A stretch of 64,000 nt of DNA. It comes from Pseudoips prasinana (lineage: Eukaryota > Arthropoda > Insecta > Lepidoptera > Nolidae). The stretch is taken from positions 4,303,001 to 4,367,000 of the forward strand of contig OX621246.1 of the NCBI GenBank assembly GCA_951640165.1, in the 5' to 3' direction. Below are positions 9,441-20,501 of this stretch, one piece after another. The notes beneath the pieces were generated by a model, which saw nothing but the letters and a program-made list of their open reading frames with translations, did not search any database and was not told the origin of the DNA. Every line of letters begins with the position of its first letter. Within the stretch, counting starts at the first letter, position 1. The position numbers were made by a program, and so were the translations under genes.

Positions 9441-11107
9441 GTAGTTCTTCTATACCTTTTATGATGTTTCTAAACTCATTCCCTGCCATAGAAATAACAC
9501 TGGGCATAGAGATGTGATGAGTGTGGGATGGAAATCATCTTAAAATTGAGCTTAAAAAAGTTTCACATTTGTTAAAAACTTCTGGCTTTTAAAAAAAATA
9601 TTAAGCCCGTATTTGGAAACTAAACTCCAACTTCCTTGGAGGTGTGTTTATATTATACCTGATTCGATAATTAGCTTCTCGAGTGTCTCGAGTTGTCTCA
9701 AGTTAACCGCGGCCCAGATTAGATTTAAATTTATACTAACACGCGATTGAGAGCAAAACGAGACAAATTAACGAAATACTCGCTCGCAATCAGCCAGCCT
9801 CGGAATGTCTCAGGGAGTGTGTACAACTAGCCTAATGCTAGTTGCAGCTTAAATAAACTAAGATGAGTTTGGCGAGAGTTAAATAAATATTAGTACGCTT
9901 TTAATAGTTAATTAATACTTCAAATATAATAATCTCATACTATGTTTGAATACAAAATAGTGGTAATTAGTTTATAATCCAGGTAGGGTTTGCGACTACG
10001 CTAAACAATAGGTACCTATTGCCAAAATTAAAACGTGGATTAAGTCCTCCTGTGGTTGTAGTACAAAATCGAATTGTGAACTGTCATTTTGCTCACTTCC
10101 TTATCCCTGACACTAAAAGAGGTGTGTTTAAATTTTTACTCTTACTTCATCGACTACACTTAGTAGGTAGGATCAGATTTCTTCAAGTACTAGTAAGACT
10201 CTCACGTAGTTTATCAACATCGCCTGCGCATGTTGACGCTCACAACGCGTGCTTATCTCGCCGATAACTTACAAGCTGATGAGAGCACCTGTGCCTATTC
10301 CAATCTGCAGGATCGAGTTAGTGGTCTTTTTTATCTAAAGGATCAAAGTTTTGTAGTTATGTTACGTGAAGACCCTTTTATATTTATTAAGAGTCAGACG
10401 ATTTGGAAATGTGGTTCCGATATTCGGCAGTTAAAGAAGTGTTTGACTGCTTTTTCAAATAAAAGAAGGTCAGTTATGAAGTGCCATGATAAATATGGAG
10501 CTTGATGCAGCTCGCTGTGTAAAAATATTATGTTTGTTATTGATGTTCTGTTGATTTTATTTTTTGTTCCCTTTTAAATTCAACTTTAAAGCCCATTTTC
10601 AATAAATTATAAAGTTTTCTCTTTTGTAATATTGTACGAAATTATAATTATTTACCTAGTTTAGAAATAAGCATATAAAATTCTGCAACCAAATCTGTTA
10701 GGTAAAAGATAAATACTAAATCTGTAAAATCTGTAAAGATAAAGAATACATAAAAATAGAACAGAGGTCTACTTACACATAATTCCAGAATTACAAATCT
10801 TCTCGTAAGTTCATATAATAAAAAATTAACAAAAGATTAAAAACAAATCTGGGCTATCTTTTTATCGAGTTATAAGCAAAACATGACGTCGACCGAAATT
10901 GGACATCGACCACAAATCCACGCTAAAATGAGGCTTAAAGTTTACCTAGACTTTGTAGATACCACATAAGAGTCATAGATATGACAGTGAATTTGACCAA
11001 ACCACAATGCGCTCACATTACTTTGAATGTTTTATCTAAAGCCTTTGAGCTACGTGTGACCGCTTACAAGATGCAAATTTAGTCGAAAAAAAGCCTGAGT
11101 ACTACTG
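9441..11107. other. Gene-free stretch with one unexplained small ORF
   Basis: Mostly AT-rich sequence. At 10230-10505 there is a 91-codon plus-strand frame with no recognisable motif, followed by AATAAATT at about 10600. It has no homologue I recognise and is probably chance. Nothing else is seen. Confidence 0.45.
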
Positions 11108-11367
11108 ATAATAATAATAATAATATCTAGGGACAATGTCACACAGATCATCCTAGCCCCAAACTAATCAAAGCTTGTACTATGGGTACCAGGCGACGAT
11201 ATACATACTTATATAGATAGATAAATACTTATATACATAGAAAACATCCATGACTCAGAAACAAATATTCGTGCTCATCACACAAATATTTTCACTTACC
11301 GGGATTCGAACCCAGGACCACCAGCTTCGTAGGCAGGAGCACTACCAACTAGGCTACGATGACCGTC
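11108..11367 (-). mobile_element. SINE-B copy 1, full length
   Basis: Reading the minus strand: a tRNA-like head with A box TAGCCTAGTTGG and B box GGGTTCGAATCCC. The anticodon-loop position reads CTACGAA, so the head resembles tRNA-Arg(ACG). The body follows, then TTTGGGGCTAGGATGATC and an (ATT)n tail after TCCCTAGAT. The other good copies are 20502, 32650, 55529 and 61111. Confidence 0.9.
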
Positions 11368-11389
11368 GTCTGATATTAGGTGGCCATGC

Positions 11390-11586
11390 ATATAAGTTTA
11401 CACAGTATAGATAAAGTACACCCAGACACAGAACAGACCTCACCTTCGATCCCATCTAAAACTCCCACCTCTAAAACCGATTTTTACTTTAGGCTGTGGA
11501 ATTCGCATCCGCCTGATATAAGAAAGAGTGACACAGTTTCATTATTAAAAAAAAGAGTGAAAGAACACTATTTTTCACTATCTTGA
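11390..11586 (+). pseudogene. LINE C-terminal fragment
   Basis: A plus-strand frame ending FRLWNSHPPDIRKS...LLKKRVKEHYFSLS, the extreme C-terminus of a Jockey/CR1-group reverse transcriptase. Only about 40 to 65 codons remain. Confidence 0.65.
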
Positions 11587-11604
11587 TGTTTATACATATT
11601 ATAT

Positions 11605-12145
11605 TATATGTAAAACTACATATCCCAGTGCACTCTACAGATTTTTTTTGATAACTCGTTTACTGTCCAAGCAGCCCGGCTATGGAATTTACTTCCTGTA
11701 GAAATTAGGCGTGCACAAACCCTAGCATCTTTCAAAGTTTCCTTAAAAAAACACTTTTTATCGCTCTAAATGTCTTTATCCCTTCTTTTCTTGTCTCTTA
11801 ACTTCTTTTAGTAACCTCTTTCTGCGTAACTCCTTAATTAAAAAGATATATAATGTATGTATGTATAGTATATTATTATAGTATAGTATTATTAGTATTT
11901 ATACAAATATAAGTATATATTTATGAAGCTTGTACATATGTAATGTATGTATTTAATAACGGTAAACATTTAATACGCACGATAGTACACTTACAACTAC
12001 CGCTTTTTCCATCTTAGTTCTTCTTGTCCACCCAACGGTTGTCTGGAAGAGATCGCTACAAAGCGATAAGACCGCCGATTGTACCTATATTTTCTTTATT
12101 AAGATATTATGTATTGTGTTTTCTGGTGCAATAAAGTGTACTCTA
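11605..12145 (+). mobile_element. LINE 3' end related to the 7.5-9.4 kb element
   Basis: The residual frame DNSFTVQAARLWNLLPVEI (about 11647-11703) continues RRAQTLASFK and a terminal HFLSL stop near 11769. It aligns with the end of the protein at 7962-9428. The 3' UTR contains the shared hairpin (12052-12067) and AAGACCGCC, then GCAATAAAGTGTACTC. It is severely 5'-truncated. Confidence 0.8.
12052..12067 (+). other. Conserved 3'-UTR stem-loop, second LINE
   Basis: Perfect 6-bp stem ATCGCT/AGCGAT with loop ACAA, directly after CTGGAAGAG. See the matching stem-loops at 7612 and 12291. Confidence 0.7.
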
Positions 12146-12375
12146 TCTATATATATATCGATGTATCTATTTAAATATTCGTATGTAAATTAATTAAAAT
12201 TATTTTGTCAGTTACCTCTGCATTTATCTTGTACCTACACACATTTGTACTTTCTTCTGCAACTTTCCTCTCGCGGGTCTGCTGGAAGAGATTTCTTTTG
12301 AAATTCGTACTATGTAAATTTCCTTCTGTTTATATTTTGTGTGTAATGTACACACATAATAAATAAAATAATGAA
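12146..12375 (+). mobile_element. Third stacked LINE 3' UTR
   Basis: Non-coding tail containing GCTGGAAGAG followed by the stem ATTTC/GAAAT (12291-12304). A GTGTGTAATGTACACAC stretch and AATAAATAAAATAATG with an A run follow. It is similar in layout to the preceding LINE tail but its bases are diverged. Confidence 0.6.
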
Positions 12376-12387
12376 AAAAAACGATAA

Positions 12388-12483
12388 TCGTGTTCATCAC
12401 ACAAAGATTGGTTCATGTTGAGAATCGAACCCACGACCTCTGGCTTAGCAATCAGGGTCACTAATGGCTAGACCAGCAGGCCA
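12388..12483 (-). mobile_element. SINE head fragment
   Basis: The minus strand shows a tRNA-like B box (GGGTTCGATTCTC) and an A-box-like TGGTCTAGCCATTAG region. The body is lost. It is followed by a piece (12490-12545) resembling the end of family K. Confidence 0.55.
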
Positions 12484-12669
12484 GACAATTTATGTACAGC
12501 ATTGTGAGCTTGACAAGTACAAGTAAACTTTAATACCCAAAAGCTAAATATACATACATATGCATGTATCATTATTATTACAAATCCCACAAATATCTAC
12601 AAAGGCAAAACAGACAGTCACTAAAATAGCATAGACAACATCTGATCACAAAACAACGCTACAAGTTAC

Positions 12670-12809
12670 GTACAAACGCCAGCACATCAAGCTACCCCAA
12701 TCTGTCAAATTTCGCCAATTGAGAGTGAACCTTATGCTTTTTGATAAAGTTGAAAATCTATAAAAGAAATTTGACAGATTGGGGTAGCTGGATGTGCTGG
12801 TGTCTGTAC
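12670..12809. mobile_element. Palindromic MITE-P, copy 2
   Basis: 140 bp. Inverted ends are GTACAAACGCCAGCACATC and its near complement. Inner arms of CCCCAATCTGTCAAATTT/AAATTTGACAGATTGGGG are perfectly matched. The whole element folds into one hairpin. Confidence 0.9.
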
Positions 12810-12904
12810 AAAGTTTTAGTATAACTGTTTTGTTTTATTTTAGTACATACATATCAACAAAATGAACTGGAATAGATTTATATTGCGTCACGTACTATGT
12901 TCTC

Positions 12905-13120
12905 ACCAGGCCGTAAGTGATCGGTGAGGTTAGGCGTCAGTCAGATGGGTGACCACAAAAGTGGTTGTATTTCTTAGCGTTTCCGTGCTTCGGCGGGCAC
13001 GTTAAGCTGTCGGTCCTGGTTGTAGTTATTAGACAACGGTCGTTGAACCATGTCAGAGGCCTACTTATCGGCTTACCGACTTACTGACACTAGAGTAAAC
13101 ACTGCCCATACGATAAGTAT
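12905..13120 (+). mobile_element. 5S-rRNA-derived SINE-E copy
   Basis: The 5' part resembles the internal promoter of 5S rRNA (GTGATCGGTGAGGTTAGGCG, then GTCAGATGGGTGACCAC). The family body follows: CGTGCTTCGGCGGGCACGTT, CTGTCGGTCCTGGTTGTAG, GACAACGGTCGTTGAACCA. The promoter region of a 5S gene would let pol III transcribe the copy. Confidence 0.75.
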
Positions 13121-13224
13121 GTACGGCTTATTACGTTAAGCGGTAGAGTAGATAAACATTCGCATCTTCCTTTCATGATCACGTCACAGGGGATACGATT
13201 AATAAAATGAAATGATTTTTTTTA

Positions 13225-13565
13225 TTGAGCAATTTGGTATTAACATACACTTGTACTTAAGCTCACAATGCAGTACATAAACATTGTGGATAGTATAAAA
13301 GTAAAAAAAAAAAAATATTAGTCCGTCCGTGCGGTTTGTTTTATCGCATTTATTTTCTGAACTCCTTAAATAAAAAAACAAGTTACTAATCTATTATTTT
13401 GAAAATCTATTAGTTCTACTATATTAAAATTAAAGAATGAAAGACTAAAGCAAATAGACGAAATTCTAAATGAGAGTGTGATCACATGCACGGGATCACC
13501 GATCACGCGTTAAGGGGCCAAAGCGATCATCGCCGCCGAGGAACTTACCCTAGCTAGCCTGCGGC
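13225..13565 (+). repeat. Family K repeat, copy 1
   Basis: Matches the reverse complement of 55135-55528. It contains ATTAGTCCGTCCGTGCGG, ATATTAAAATTAAAGAAT, GCACGGGATCACCGATCACG and GTTAAGGGGCCAA. No ORF of note is present, and the element class is unknown. Confidence 0.7.
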
Positions 13566-13794
13566 TTTCCCTAGCTACCTAGGTGGACGACCCGGAGAAG
13601 AAAGCCACAATGAAACCCCGGGCTTGCTTTTTACGTCTTCCTTTGCGTTCAGTTTACGATTTATTTTAATGTCATGTATTTTACTTACACTGTGATTGGT
13701 CGTTATGTAGGCTATGTATTTGTTATGTACGTTATGTTACTATAATTTAATGACTATTAAATTCTAGTAACATAACGTTATGTTTATAATTACT

Positions 13795-13965
13795 GTGTGG
13801 CTGACGGCAATGAATATCACCACCCCATCCCATCCCATGGGGGGTATAGAAGTCGTCCCGTTGGAATATCTCCCAGGGAAAGGCAGCAGCGTCTTTTTGA
13901 GTACTATGAACATGATGCTGTGATCGCCATCCCGTCAGCCAAGAGTGGCGATCTTTTCTTTTTTA
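13795..13965 (+). mobile_element. SINE-F copy 1, 3'-truncated
   Basis: Shares CACCCCATCCCATCCC, GTAGAAGTCG-type, GGAATATCTCCCAGG, GGCAGCAGCGTC and GCCAAGAGTGGCGAT blocks with 52285-52556 and 27204-27468. The RTE-like tail seen in those copies is missing here. Confidence 0.7.
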
Positions 13966-14762
13966 GCATAAATGCCAAAAATATTGGTATTGTAACATCG
14001 TATGTATTGAAATTCTATATATATGTAGTCAGACTCATCGGAAAAACTTTCCCATGTTGATGATATTACTTTTTTTATATTAATACTTTTATAAGACAGA
14101 CTTAGAACCATTATTTAAGAGTCATACACACAAATAGTTGCCTTGTACGGAGATTGTTCGATTGAAGCCCTTCACCATAGCGCCACAAGTCTGTGAATTA
14201 GTCTATGAATAGATAGTCCGGTGAAGCAATGAAAGCCTCCTAGGCAAACTGTATTCGTCATGTTAAAAAAAGCATCCGTAAATTACGCTGTTTTACATGA
14301 TATAACATAAATAGTGCACGTAACTTTAAGTGCGCTATCTAAATTCTTCAGTTCTATAATGTAAAAATAAATATTTTGTGCCCTATATTAAAAGTATCAA
14401 CTGATCGTTATTCTTGTACGAAGAGTAAATATTATTTTCGTATTGATAATACACGTTGTTCAATTTAATAGGTAAGCAAAGCTTCATAACTCCACTATTG
14501 ATGTGACACTTTGTATATCTGGATGTGACTGAACTGGACTCTTCGGTGGCATTACGTATCATAGCTGCCAATCACTACCACTTATGGAGATTGTGTGCCT
14601 CTCAATATCGCTTAAAATACGTTTGTTTACTTCTATTATATGTATTTAAAAAATATTAATTTAGAAATATATAACAATGTTTATCCATTTTCTGGTTGCC
14701 ATAGTACGGACTTTGGCAAACACAATATCGATAATCATACTTATACATATATACTTACTTAT
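13966..14762. other. Gene-free AT-rich stretch
   Basis: No supported feature. Confidence 0.45.
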
Positions 14763-14808
14763 ATATCGTAAAATAGGCAGACCCCATGCTCTGCCTATTT
14801 TACGATAT
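14763..14808. repeat. Perfect 18-bp-arm palindrome
   Basis: Arms ATATCGTAAAATAGGCAG and its exact complement are separated by 10 bases (14781-14790). The palindrome makes both strands read nearly the same peptide, which explains two overlapping open frames here. It may be the core of a small MITE. Confidence 0.9.
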
Positions 14809-15437
14809 TTTTCTTCCACTTGCATATTTCTTTTTATTCTAAGTATATCAATTTTATATCGATATAGTCTAGTCAGTTTTAAGCTGTTATATTTTCTGTT
14901 CAAGCGATTCGATAATAAAACATAACAGCCTAAAATTTCCGAAAATCGTTAGGAAAAATAGAAAACTAGACTTAATTTATTCCCTTTTTTATTTTTATTG
15001 TTATACGAAACGGTTGACACAATTATGTTTAAAATGTGGGAAATATACTTATTAACTACACTTTTTTTGTAAAGGGTTTTTTTTAATTTGTAACGAAATT
15101 CTTTTTATAAATTAAATATGTTGCTTTCGTGAATTGCCGCATCCGCTCGCCCTATAACCATCTCACAATACGCACTCATAAAGTAATTATGCCATCCCTC
15201 TCATATCGCATGCAGAGACAATTACAAAGTAAAAGTCCTTTTATATTATTACATAACAAGTGTGTTGCATGAAATAAACGATGAAGAACAATGAACAAAA
15301 ATGTATAATTACGTAAGCACGTGCGTGACAAAATTAATTCGAATGGCGACATTAGCACGCAGCCCTGTACTCCGTTTAATAACACCATACATAGTAATAT
15401 AGCTACACGTAACCCTTCAGTCCGACTTATCACGTTA
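14809..15437. other. Gene-free AT-rich stretch
   Basis: No supported feature. Confidence 0.45.
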
Positions 15438-15564
15438 GTACACACGGCTACACATCAAGCTATACATTTCCAGTATAAGCTGATCTTGTGTTGTATAGGA
15501 TTCAAATACAATGACAGGTCAGCTTATATTAGAAATGTATAGCTTGATATATAGCCGTGTGTAC
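15438..15564. mobile_element. Palindromic MITE-Q, copy 1
   Basis: 127 bp, bounded by GTAC on both sides. The left arm GTACACACGGCTACACATC continues AAGCTATACATTTCC. The right arm is its near complement over about 45 bp. Its outer 25 bp resemble those of MITE-P. Confidence 0.85.
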
Positions 15565-15573
15565 AGCGGTGAC

Positions 15574-15699
15574 GTACACACTACACATCAAGCTAAGTAC
15601 ATTTCCAGTATAAGCTGATCTCGTGTTGTATAGGATTTCCATACAATTTTGGTCAGCTTATATTGGAACTTTATTAGTTTGATACGGAGCCGTGTGTAC
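15574..15699. mobile_element. Palindromic MITE-Q, copy 2
   Basis: 126 bp. It follows copy 1 after 9 bases and has the same ends (GTACACAC...GTGTGTAC) and the same core GTATAAGCTGATC...GGTCAGCTTATA. Its arms have diverged more than those of copy 1. Confidence 0.85.
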
Positions 15700-15841
15700 A
15701 CCACAAGTCTCAAAGTTTTTTGTTCAATTTTCGGGACTTACAGTCCAAATAGTTCTTTTGGAATTTTTGTAATAATTAAACTATTTTTTTTTGTATAAAC
15801 AACGTGTGACGCACTCCTGGATTTGAAACATACATATAGGT

Positions 15842-16765
15842 TTAGGTTTAAAGATTCTTTATTCTCAATAAAAACAAATAAGTCACTTACTTGAGAACAA
15901 TAAATAATAACTTATAATAAATTACATAAGGTCGAGTTCGTAGTTTGGTACTCATCTAATGTACCCACTTTCCCGAGGTTAAGATATTGAGTAAGATTCT
16001 TGTACATATTGAAATAATCGGGTTTTGAATACATTAGATGAGTTTACATGTTTAATGTCTGGTGGTAGTTTGTTGAACATCTGTGCCCCTTGATAAGTCA
16101 GCATCTTCTTGCCATAATTTGTCCTAATCTTAGGTAAGACCAAAAAACTCGCCCGGCGAGTACTACGTTGAGTTGTGTGCTTGATTTTGATGAAAGATAA
16201 ACTAGATTTAATATTTTTGTTAAGAAATTTCCGAATAAAAATGCAGGTGTTGTACGTAAATAATTGTGTTAAATTCAAAATTTTAGTTTCTTCGTAGATT
16301 TTACGTGTTGGAGTAAGGCGTGGATAGTTAAAAAATAATTTTATAAGTTTATTTTGCATCATTTGTAGCTCTCCTAATTTTGTCTTAACTGTAGTACCCC
16401 AGATTTCTATTAGATAATGTAAGTGAGGTTTAACTAAAGCATTGTAAATACTGTGGCGCAATTTGTTTGGAATGCATTTAACTATGTTCCGAAGTGATCC
16501 CAGTAGTGACGACAGTTTAGTTTTTATGTGATCCAAGTGAGCATGCCATGATAAATTACTGTCAATTCTTAATCCGAGATATTTATCACATGATTTTTGC
16601 TGCAAGGGTTCGTTATTTATTAATAATGATGTGTGTGGAGGTATAATTATCGTCTCTATAATATTATAATCGTACCGAAAAAAAAATCCTGTCCATATTA
16701 CTAAAGTTGTTTTCTCTGCATCACCCCAAGGTTGACTGTTAGAGAATGCCTCTGGCATTAAGTCC
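15842..16765 (-). mobile_element. 5'-truncated Jockey-superfamily LINE
   Basis: Transcribed leftwards: the C-terminal part of the RT protein, then a short 3' UTR, ending near TTTAGGTTTAAA. It is unrelated at close range to the 7.5-kb LINE. Confidence 0.75.
15979..16758 (-). pseudogene. LINE reverse transcriptase C-terminal domain, 259 aa
   Basis: The frame starts after the catalytic RT core. Recognisable blocks are CDKYLGLRIDSNLSWHAHLDHI (about residues 57-78), SIYNALVKPHLHYLIEIWG, MQNKLIKLFF and the end GAQMFNKLPPDIKHVNSSNVFKTRL. These match the thumb and C-terminal region of Jockey/CR1-group non-LTR enzymes. The palm with YADD and the endonuclease are missing, so this is a dead remnant. 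The first 30 or so residues look like unrelated sequence fused at the truncation point. Confidence 0.75.
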
Positions 16766-17380
16766 GCCTTTGTACAATTCTGTGCAAGAAGTTCTTAAAT
16801 AATAATAAAGTTAGACGTTGCGTTGCTTAAACAAAAACTCAATTGTAACTACACAAACGTAAATTTAACACACTACGTTTACCTAGGACACATTTATTAA
16901 TATGCTGACGTCAAAAGTTATAAACTTTGTTACGGTTTGAATACAAAGTTTAAACGGTGGTAATTTCTAATTAAATATAGGTTTCTAACCACACCGAGTT
17001 TATGGAGAACCAAGTCTACGGATATGATTAAAACTGCGTGTAACTTCAATCACTTATGTTTTGTTTATTGAGGAACTGTAGTATTGTACTTGATATACAA
17101 TTACTTAAAAACTAGCCGATATTAAACTATGTGCCGTGTCACGTCTTCTAGTACAATTAAAATGCGTTAGTTTTTTTAAATCTTGGCCTCACAACATTGA
17201 GTGTCGTATTTATTATTATTGCCTAGGAGATTATTTTAGTCGCAATATTTTCCCGGATTAATTTTTCCATGAGCGAGCATAAATCCATCATCCACATGTA
17301 TGAATTTAGTTTTAGGATAATAATGCGGAGCAATAATTTTCTTTGAATAAAAACATTAATAGAAATATTTAGTTTGTCAG
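16766..17380. other. Gene-free AT-rich stretch
   Basis: No supported feature. Confidence 0.45.
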
Positions 17381-17381
17381 A

Positions 17382-18690
17382 CTAAAATAAAGTATTTAAA
17401 ATACCTGGTATGTGGCATTTCTTATGGTGGCTAAACAAACCGATGCGAGAGCGACATAGCCTGCCGCATGCCTGACAAGAGAAGTTTGTGGTGGTTGGTG
17501 CCGAGCCGCTTTCATGTCGCTTCTGTCTCTTATCATTTTTTTTTTGTATCACAGTATTGTATTTCTTAATATATACTACTAATTGTCTCTTATCAGCAAG
17601 TACTCCGAACCAGGCTTCAACACAGATCTTACGACCCTCCACTACACGTTTGCGTCATTCAACTCTATTTTCAGCGAGCTTTTCCCAGCTACAGTGGCCA
17701 ATTTTAAAAGCGGCCATATCCCGCTTGGTGCAGTCTTTAAAACGAAGCAGAGGTCTACCAACATTTCGCTTCGCATTAGCTACCACACCCAACAGAACAC
17801 ATCGTGGTATTCGAGAGGGTTCCATTCTGTGCACATGCCCCAACCAACGTAAACGCTTCTGTTTAAAAAACGCTGTCAGGGTAGGTAGCTATGCTAGGTC
17901 TAGAACTCTCTCGTTAGTGACCCTATCTTGCCATGTAATGCCCAAGATCTTTCGGAGACAACGCATGTAAAAGGAACCTATTCGGCGCTCCTGTTTTGCA
18001 TACGACGTCCACGTCTCTGCTCCGTACAAGAGTATGCTTAAGATGGAGGCTATCATCTTGGTCTTAATTGTAAGCAGTTTAATGTGCCATACTTTCGTGC
18101 CAAGCTTCCCAAACATGGTCGCCGCCTTACCGATGCGAGCATCTATCTCTAAGTTAAGTGAGAGATTATTCTCTACGGTCGATCCCAGGTAGCAGAACCG
18201 ATCAACTTCCTCCAACTGCGTGCCATTCAGAGAAATCTCTGGGGCCACAGGAGTGCCTTGTGCTAGCACAACTGTCTTTTTTTATTTATAGACATGGCAA
18301 ACAGAGAACAGGCCAGAAAAAAATGTATCCACCATTAACTGAAACTCGCCCGCAGAACTAGCCACAAAGGCTGCGTCGTCGGCAAAGATAGAGACTGTCA
18401 ACGAAAAGAACCTCACGATTTCTTTTAGATTTGAGGAGAGAGATGTTCAACACTATTCCGTTAGTCCTCGTGTGTAGATGGATACCCTGTTGACCTTCGC
18501 CGAAAGCTAATTGTAATATTAGCGAAAAATATATTCCGAACAGGGTAGGTGCCAACACGCACACCTCTGCGAACGTCAAACGGCTCAGATGTATTACCGT
18601 TAAAAACTACTGCGCCTTTCATGCCCTCGTAGAAAGATTTGACGATGCTCAGGAGTTGAGGCGGACACCCAATGCTCTCCAATGCATAGT
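17382..18690 (-). pseudogene. Decayed non-LTR reverse transcriptase with C-terminal zinc finger
   Basis: Pieces of one protein lie in order on the minus strand across several frames. They are a palm region PFDVRRGVRVG (near 18570), an eroded catalytic region, VDRFCYLGSTVENNLSLN (near 18210), LLYGAETWT and RKILGITWQDRVTNERVL (17900-18060), and GHVHRMEPSRIPRCVLLG with GRPLLRFKDCTKRDM (17690-17840). It ends with a CysCysHisCys finger, FSCQACGRLCRSRIGLFSHH (near 17440). Frameshifts join the frames at about 18350-18580, 17850-17890 and 17640-17655. The enzyme would have driven target-primed reverse transcription; this copy cannot. The zinc-finger ending sets it apart from the other LINEs here. Confidence 0.8.
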
Positions 18691-18837
18691 ATATACCTTC
18701 TCTGCTGTAAGAGTTTAGTAAGTGAACCCGTCAAATATATAATGTTTTCAAACATACAATTGACTATTATCCTTAATTCCTTATTGTATAACTGTTAACA
18801 TTTCAAAAAACATAGTTTTACTATCCAATTTTAGTAT

Positions 18838-19095
18838 TATGCTCCTGTAGCTGGACCTTACTTCATGTCGCCCTATCTCCGCATACGCTTAAACCTCTAG
18901 GACGACCCAACTTTCACTTCCTATTTGATTTTATCCAGATCCCTGACTTCTATCTTCCTCTGCTTTCCCTTCCATGATATTTATTATGAAAGTGTATACA
19001 GTGCCCCAACATCTTACATCTTCTACTGTTAATAGTGTTTAGAATAGACCTCTTATCATCTACCATCTCCAACACATTTCATGTGTCTTCACTCT
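18838..19095 (-). pseudogene. Very decayed LINE RT C-terminal fragment
   Basis: In broken frames the minus strand gives residues resembling NSRRCKMLGHC and GREG-rich repeats, as in the region after the RT domain of RTE/Proto-type endonuclease-RT proteins. There are many stops. Assigned by pattern only. Confidence 0.4.
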
Positions 19096-19206
19096 CCAAT
19101 ATATAGTATAGATAGAAAATACGATTAGTTTATATCAATTGATTCCTTAATCTGAGAGATTTTTTTTAGTAGGCGAAAGAATATTCTTAGTAAATATATA
19201 TTTCAC

Positions 19207-19360
19207 CGGAGCAGCTTACCCGCGTCCCTGGGGCTCTCGGACGCCAAGAGAAGATCACGCCAGGTTAGGTTTAGTCGGTGCGAGTCCAATATACCCACCC
19301 GCAGATACTTTTTGCAGGTGGCGTAAATAGGCGTTCCTCCTACTTTATCAAAAAAAAAGT
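19207..19360 (+). mobile_element. R1-like LINE 3' UTR copy
   Basis: Matches, in the same sense, the 3' end of the nested R1-like element at 23851-24650. Shared blocks are CTTACCCGCGT, TTAGGTTTAGTCGGTGCGAG, TTTTTGCAGGTGGCGTAA and the end CTTTATCAAAAAAAAA. No coding part remains. Confidence 0.65.
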
Positions 19361-20167
19361 ACATATATATTTACTGACGCAGCGTTGACTGAACTAACTA
19401 TCCATGCGACACGTACCGCCACCTGTTGGTCGCAACATAAGGTTTTACGCTCACCACTCTTCACCTATTAAATAAACTATTTAAATATATTAGCAATAAG
19501 TGAAGGTCATTCACAAATCTGTTTATGTTCTAGGAATAAACTACTGGTTTAAAAATAGTTTATAATATTATATTCAAGAACCATCGATGATTCATCTAAG
19601 AACTAAAATAGGTAGAGCTGTAAAATAATTCATACTATAGGGATTTTCCATCAGCTTATCGTATCACCAATCGTCTACCATCAATAACTAACGTCATACA
19701 GAATACGTAAATAAACAGGATTTTCAAATGACAAATTATATCCATGCCAAATAACGACAACTCAGTAAAGCTCCGTGTCGAATCGAGTGATGTTGAAAAG
19801 CTTTTTCGCGCTCATAATTAATCTGGACAGTTTAATTACCATGACAATGTGTTTGCCAAAATACATTTTTTTCACAGATGCCTCATAAAATCCTAAGTCG
19901 TTTGACCACACGTGTTGTGCTGTTCAGGACTGTCCCTTTTAAGCATTTAATAGAAGACTTCTTGCGTTGTCGTCAAACAAAATAAAACACTCCAGGAGTG
20001 CCGACACAAGTGGACACTTGAACAATTACGTGGTATCGGTAACGATAACAGTGTCGCGAATTCAATTTATTTTTGTCCATCTCTAAAATACCCAACGCGC
20101 AATAATCAGTTTTCACTTCAAAAGATTTTAATTAAACCTTATTTTGCCAGAAATACTTTTAAGATTA
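19361..20167. other. Gene-free AT-rich stretch
   Basis: No supported feature. Confidence 0.45.
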
Positions 20168-20305
20168 GTTTTTCAAATCAAATCGTTTATTATCACAAAC
20201 AACGAATTACATAAATAAATGAATTTGCATGGAGTCTCATTTTCGGCAAACCATGCCTGTATTACGAGACCCCGCTCTTAAATATCCATTTTATGTTTGC
20301 GTGCT
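20168..20305 (-). mobile_element. LINE 3'-UTR fragment
   Basis: On the plus strand a CAAATCAAAT run leads into CGTTTATTATCACAAAC, the layout of a reversed LINE tail (terminal repeat, then the complement of AATAAACG). GTCTCATTTTCGGC and GAGACCCCGCTC follow. No coding sequence is present. Confidence 0.45.
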
Positions 20306-20501
20306 TACAATATATATATACTTCTTAAAAATAAAAAAGATTTTACATTGGTTCTTAGTAAAATTTTAAGTTTCAGAATCTATTTAACATATATTATCCG
20401 AAATAAAATCGTCCATCGATTTAAAGGTTTGATATAAATTACTCACATTTAACTTTTTCACTGAGCATGACCAAGTAACATATCTTTTTTAATAATTTGG
20501 A

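Noticed and set aside
10019..10505. Small protein-coding gene (two overlapping frames)
   Set aside because: No recognisable motif, no clear codon signal, and two frames competing; left as an unexplained ORF.
14661..14925. Two overlapping 80-82 codon frames on opposite strands with near-identical central peptides
   Set aside because: Both come from the perfect palindrome at 14763-14808.
17488..17970. 160-codon plus-strand frame
   Set aside because: Antisense to the decayed reverse transcriptase at 17382-18690.
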